Source: Pseudomonadota bacterium (lineage in GTDB: Bacteria > Pseudomonadota > Alphaproteobacteria > Sphingomonadales > Sphingomonadaceae). Taken from it: DNA of 9,003 nucleotides. The stretch lies in NCBI GenBank assembly GCA_023386515.1, contig JAEWJQ010000378.1, positions 1 to 9,003 on the forward strand. Direction: 5' to 3'. Below the pieces are notes generated by a model. The model saw only the letters and a list, made by a program, of their open reading frames with translations, ran no database searches and had not been told where the DNA came from. Position 1 is the stretch's first letter; each line of letters starts with the position of its first letter. Of this stretch, positions 5,977 through 9,003 are shown one piece after another. Position numbers and translations under genes: made by a program.

Positions 5977-7020
5977 CTAGCTCGATCCGCGCACCACCAG
6001 CCGTGGCTGCAGCAGCGCGGCCTGCGTCGTCTGGTCCGCGATGCGGCGCAGCAGCGTGTCGACCAGCACCTCGCCGGCGCGGCGATAATCCTGCGCCACC
6101 GTGGTCAGCGATGGCTGCGTCGTCGCGGCGGCGGGGATGTCGTCGAAACCGACCACCGACACGTCGTCGGGCACCTTGATCCCCGCTTCCGCCAGCGCCC
6201 GCATCGCGCCGAGCGCGATCAGGTCGGAGGCGGCGAACAGCCCGTCGAAGGGAATGTCGCGGGCCATCAGCCGCTGCATCGCTTCATAGCCGCCCTGCTC
6301 GACCGACAGCGCATCGGCGTGCAGCCCCGGATGCACCGGCAGCTCCGCCGCGTGCAGCGCCGTCTGCAATCCCTGATAGCGGTCGCGGAATTCGGGATAA
6401 TGGTCGTCGGCCTGGCCGATGAAGGCGATCCGCCGCCGGCCGCGCGCGATCAGATGCTCGCCCGCGGCACGCCCGCCGGCCAGATTGTCGCTGCCGATGG
6501 TTGTCGCCAGCCCGTCGGGATCGACCGAGCCCCAGCGCACGAAATGCGTCCCCTGCGCGCGCAGCGCCTCCAGCCGCGCCTTGTACACCTCGTAATCGCC
6601 GTAACCGAGCAGGATGATCCCGTCGGCCTTGCGGCTGTCCTCATAATCCTTGTGCCAGTCGGCGGACAGGTCCTGGAACGAGGTCAGCAGGTCGTAGCCG
6701 CGTGCCGCGCAGGTGCGCAGGATCGATCCCAGCATCGAAAGGAAGAAGGGGTTGATGTAGGTGCCGTCCGGCATCGGGTCTTCGAAGAACAGCAGGGCGA
6801 CGGTCATCGCCTGGCCGCGGCGCAGCGACGAGGCGTTCTTGTCGACCTTATAGTTGAGCTGGTGCGCGATCGCCTCGATCCGCATCCGCGTCGCATCGCT
6901 GACCGTGGGGTCGCCGCGCAGCGCCCGGCTGACCGTCGGTTGCGAAACGCCGGCGAGCGCCGCGATGTCGAACGACGTCGGCTTGTCGCCCGCTCCCCTG
7001 CTGCGCGTCCTGGCCGTCAT
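5977..7020 (-). CDS. LacI-family transcriptional repressor
   Basis: This is a 347-residue DNA-binding regulator if it starts at the ATG complementary to 7018-7020; an ATG two codons upstream (complement of 7024-7026) is equally possible, and neither has a clear Shine-Dalgarno sequence. Residues 16-34 form the helix-turn-helix (SFDIAALAGVSQPTVSRAL). The hinge segment follows around 58-69 (KVDKNASSLRRG), with L66 where the minor-groove leucine of LacI proteins is expected. The rest is a periplasmic-binding-protein-like sensor domain with landmarks FDGLFAASDLIALGAMRAL (258-276) and VPDDVSVVGFDDIP (283-296). It lacks a signal peptide and acts in the cytoplasm. It is divergent from the amylase gene, with the operator between them, and convergent with the halogenase (9-base gap). 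A second copy of the operator before the TonB receptor suggests it controls both and itself. The effector is probably maltose or a related sugar, by context only. Confidence 0.95.
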   Translation of the reverse strand: MTARTRSRGAGDKPTSFDIAALAGVSQPTVSRALRGDPTVSDATRMRIEAIAHQLNYKVDKNASSLRRGQAMTVALLFFEDPMPDGTYINPFFLSMLGSILRTCAARGYDLLTSFQDLSADWHKDYEDSRKADGIILLGYGDYEVYKARLEALRAQGTHFVRWGSVDPDGLATTIGSDNLAGGRAAGEHLIARGRRRIAFIGQADDHYPEFRDRYQGLQTALHAAELPVHPGLHADALSVEQGGYEAMQRLMARDIPFDGLFAASDLIALGAMRALAEAGIKVPDDVSVVGFDDIPAAATTQPSLTTVAQDYRRAGEVLVDTLLRRIADQTTQAALLQPRLVVRGSS

Positions 7021-7076
7021 GATCATGCAATAGACCAAGGGGATGCGCGGCGGAAGGGCAGGGGGCTTGCCGCATG

Positions 7077-7088
7077 TGAATACGTATG
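7077..7088. promoter_or_regulatory. LacI-family operator between the repressor and amylase genes
   Basis: TGAATACGTATG is repeated exactly from 1258-1269, with the core palindrome ATACGTAT at 7080-7087. CCGCATG precedes it (7070-7076) and TTGGC follows after 8 bases (7097-7101). The site lies 56 bases upstream of the repressor start and 98 bases upstream of the amylase start, so one bound dimer could control both divergent genes. The rest of this 166-base gap shows no hairpin or further repeat that I could support. Confidence 0.8.
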
Positions 7089-7096
7089 CCCTGCGC

Positions 7097-7125
7097 TTGG
7101 CTTGTGCGCGCCGCTTTCCCAGAAG
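7097..7125 (+). promoter_or_regulatory. Candidate promoter of the amylase gene
   Basis: TTGGCT (7097-7102) is a plausible -35 box with CAGAAG (7120-7125) 17 bases later as a poor -10. The same geometry (TTGGCA, 17 bases, CACAAG) occurs before the TonB receptor, and in both cases the box lies 8 bases after the operator 12-mer. The conserved spacing is the main support; the -10 match is poor by itself. Confidence 0.38.
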
Positions 7126-7186
7126 GCGTCGACCAAGCGCGGCATGGATCGCGCCGACTGGGACGACCCACCGGGAGGGGAATGAC

Positions 7187-9003
7187 ATGCGCCGATCGGC
7201 GAAATCCTATGCGGCGCTGGCCGCCGCGCTGCTGACGTTGACCGGCCTTGCCGCACCCGCCGCCGCGCAACAGGCGGCAACCGACTTTCGCGCCCGCCTG
7301 CCGCAGGACGAGGTGATCTATTTCCTGCTCCCCGACCGGTTCGACAATGCCGATCCGTCCAACGACCGCGGCGGCCTGAAAGGCGACCGCAGCGTCACCG
7401 GCTACGATCCGACGGCCAAGGGCTGGTATCACGGCGGCGACCTGAAGGGCGTGACGCGCCGGCTCGACTATATCCAGGGGCTGGGCGCCACCGCGATCTG
7501 GGTCGCGCCGATCTTCAAGAACAAGGCCGTGCAGGGCGGCCCCGGCCAGCAATCCGCCGGCTATCACGGCTATTGGATCACCGACTTCACCCAGGTCGAT
7601 CCGCATTTCGGCACCAACCAGGATTTCGCCGACCTCGTCGCCGCCGCGCACAAGCGGGGCATGAAGGTCTATATGGACATCGTCGTCAATCACACCGCCG
7701 ACGTCATCCAGTATCGCGAATGCGTCGCCACCCCCGACTGCCCGTACCGCAGCCGCGCGGACTATCCCTATCAGCGCCGCGGCGGCGTCAACGGCCCCGC
7801 GATCAATGCCGGCTTCGCGGGCGACCAGGATCGCAGCCCGGCCAATTTCGCGCATCTGACCGATCCCGGCTACGCCTACACGCCCTTCGTCCCCGAGGCG
7901 GAGAAGGCCGTGAAGGTGCCCGCCTGGCTCAACGATCCGATCTATTATCACAATCGCGGCAACACGACCTTCGCCGACGAAAGCGCGACGATGGGCGATT
8001 TCAGCGGCCTCGACGATCTGATGACCGAGAACCCGCGGGTGCTCGCCGGGATGATCGACATCTACGGCGACTGGATCGACCGTTTCGGCATCGACGGCTT
8101 CCGCATCGACACCGCCCGCCACGTCGAGCCGGCCTTCTGGCAGGCGTTCGTGCCGGCGATGCAGGCGCGCGCCAAGGCGAAGGGCATTCCCAATTTCCAC
8201 ATCTTCGGCGAGGTCGCCTATGAGACGCTCGACGTCGGCCTGCTCGCCCGCCACACGGTGGTGGACCAGCTGCCCGGCGTGCTCGACTTCGCGACCCGAC
8301 AGGCGATCCTGGAAAGCGTCACCGGCAAGCAGGAGCCGGGTGCCTGGGACAAATTGACGCTGGGCGACGCGCTCTACGCGCACGGCTACGATACCGCGGT
8401 GCAGCTGCCGACCTTCGTCAGCAATCACGATGCCGGCCGGCTGGCGATGGCGATCCGCAGCGTCATGCCGCTGATCAGCGACGACGAGCTGCTGCAGCGC
8501 GTCCGCCTCGCCCATGCGATGCTGCTGACCCTGCGGGGCGTGCCGACCATCTATGCCGGCGACGAACAGGGATTCGTCGGCGACGGCAACGATCAGGACG
8601 CGCGCGAGGATCAGTTCGGCAGCAAGACCGCCAGCTACAATGACAATCACCTGCTCGGCACGACCACCACCACCGCGACGCCGCACTTCGGCCGCGACCA
8701 TCCCCTCTATCGCGAGATCGCCGCGCTGGCGAAGCTGCGCACCGCGACTCCGGCGCTGACCCGCGGCACCGAAACGCTCCGCGCGCGCAGCGACCAGCCC
8801 GGCCTCGTTGCGCTGTCGCGCATCGATCCGGCGACGGGCGCGGAGGTGCTGCTCGCCTTCAACACCGCGACCAAGCCCCTGACCCGCGAGGTCGAGGTCG
8901 GCACCGCCGCCACCACCGCGACCGTCCTCGCCGGCAGCGGCTGCGCCGCACGCGTGTCCGCGCCGGGCAGCCTTTCCGTCACCCTTGCCCCCCTCTCTTA
9001 TGC
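7187..9003 (+). CDS. Secreted GH13 alpha-amylase family enzyme (3' end cut by window)
   Basis: It hydrolyses alpha-1,4-glucosidic bonds of starch or maltodextrins, probably in the periplasm or outside the cell. ATG 7187 is chosen because GGGAGGGG ends 6 bases upstream; the ATG at 7182 is out of frame and too close. The 605 visible residues begin with a signal peptide (1 to about 27, ending APAAAQ). All four GH13 conserved regions are seen: DIVVNH (164-169), GFRIDTARH (304-312) with R306 and nucleophile D308, IFGEVA (339-344) with acid/base E342, and FVSNHD (410-415) with H414 and stabiliser D415. VIYFLLPDRF (43-52) and GYHGYWITDF (125-134) are typical of the barrel start. C179 and C185 in the domain B loop may form a disulfide, fitting export. 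A beta-sandwich domain C begins near 530. The last residues (VTLAPLSY) look like the usual family end, so only a few residues are probably missing. Exact GH13 subfamily and product pattern are not determined. Confidence 0.94.
   Translation, partial: MRRSAKSYAALAAALLTLTGLAAPAAAQQAATDFRARLPQDEVIYFLLPDRFDNADPSNDRGGLKGDRSVTGYDPTAKGWYHGGDLKGVTRRLDYIQGLGATAIWVAPIFKNKAVQGGPGQQSAGYHGYWITDFTQVDPHFGTNQDFADLVAAAHKRGMKVYMDIVVNHTADVIQYRECVATPDCPYRSRADYPYQRRGGVNGPAINAGFAGDQDRSPANFAHLTDPGYAYTPFVPEAEKAVKVPAWLNDPIYYHNRGNTTFADESATMGDFSGLDDLMTENPRVLAGMIDIYGDWIDRFGIDGFRIDTARHVEPAFWQAFVPAMQARAKAKGIPNFHIFGEVAYETLDVGLLARHTVVDQLPGVLDFATRQAILESVTGKQEPGAWDKLTLGDALYAHGYDTAVQLPTFVSNHDAGRLAMAIRSVMPLISDDELLQRVRLAHAMLLTLRGVPTIYAGDEQGFVGDGNDQDAREDQFGSKTASYNDNHLLGTTTTTATPHFGRDHPLYREIAALAKLRTATPALTRGTETLRARSDQPGLVALSRIDPATGAEVLLAFNTATKPLTREVEVGTAATTATVLAGSGCAARVSAPGSLSVTLAPLSY

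Noticed and set aside
5965..5979. Small dyad TAGG...CCTA between the halogenase and repressor stops
   Set aside because: It has only 4 paired bases and no T run, so it is not credible as a terminator.
7021..7188. N-terminal extension of the repressor to an ATG at 7188
   Set aside because: The added 56 residues look non-coding, would cover the operator and the amylase ribosome site, and precede a normal LacI helix-turn-helix start.
6848..8701. 617-residue minus-strand open frame across the amylase and the intergenic operator
   Set aside because: It overlaps all four GH13 motifs in the sense frame and runs through the control region into another frame of the repressor gene; it is a composition shadow.

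Overview
The window is GC-rich, tightly packed DNA typical of a sphingomonad (Sphingomonas or a close alphaproteobacterial relative such as Caulobacterales). This rests on the very high G/C at third codon positions, a large TonB-dependent receptor of the Sphingomonas/Caulobacter/Xanthomonas type, and the pairing of that receptor with a flavin-dependent 'tryptophan halogenase' family protein. No phage genes, insertion sequences, tRNA/rRNA genes or CRISPR arrays were seen.

Layout: (1) bases 1-468 hold the C-terminal end of a secreted carbohydrate-active protein, probably a family 43-type glycoside hydrolase ending in a discoidin-like piece and a fibronectin type III domain. A strong hairpin terminator follows. 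(2) 541-1212 encode a DUF6445-like protein whose HxD...H...R residues suggest an Fe(II)/2-oxoglutarate oxygenase fold. (3) 1213-1386 is a control region with a LacI-type operator. (4) 1387-4311 encode a 974-residue TonB-dependent outer-membrane receptor that starts with GTG, followed by a strong intrinsic terminator. (5) 4474-5967 encode the halogenase-family flavoprotein. (6) Convergent to it, 5977-7020 on the minus strand encode a LacI-family repressor. (7) 7021-7186 is the intergenic region between the divergent repressor and amylase genes and carries a second copy of the operator. (8) From 7187 past the window end runs a secreted GH13 alpha-amylase-family enzyme, almost complete.

The genes look like one alpha-glucan (maltodextrin/starch) utilisation locus: amylase cleaves the polymer, the receptor imports oligosaccharides across the outer membrane with TonB energy, and the LacI protein senses a sugar and controls the set. 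The overall make-up resembles the MalA maltodextrin locus of Caulobacter crescentus as I recall it. The strongest non-coding observation is that the receptor and amylase upstream regions share a 12-base identity (TGAATACGTATG, palindromic core ATACGTAT) followed after exactly 8 bases by TTGGC. This physically links two transcription units about 5.8 kb apart to the same regulator. The least understood parts are the halogenase and the DUF6445 protein: both keep residues expected for redox catalysis, yet they sit in a sugar-uptake locus with no known substrate.
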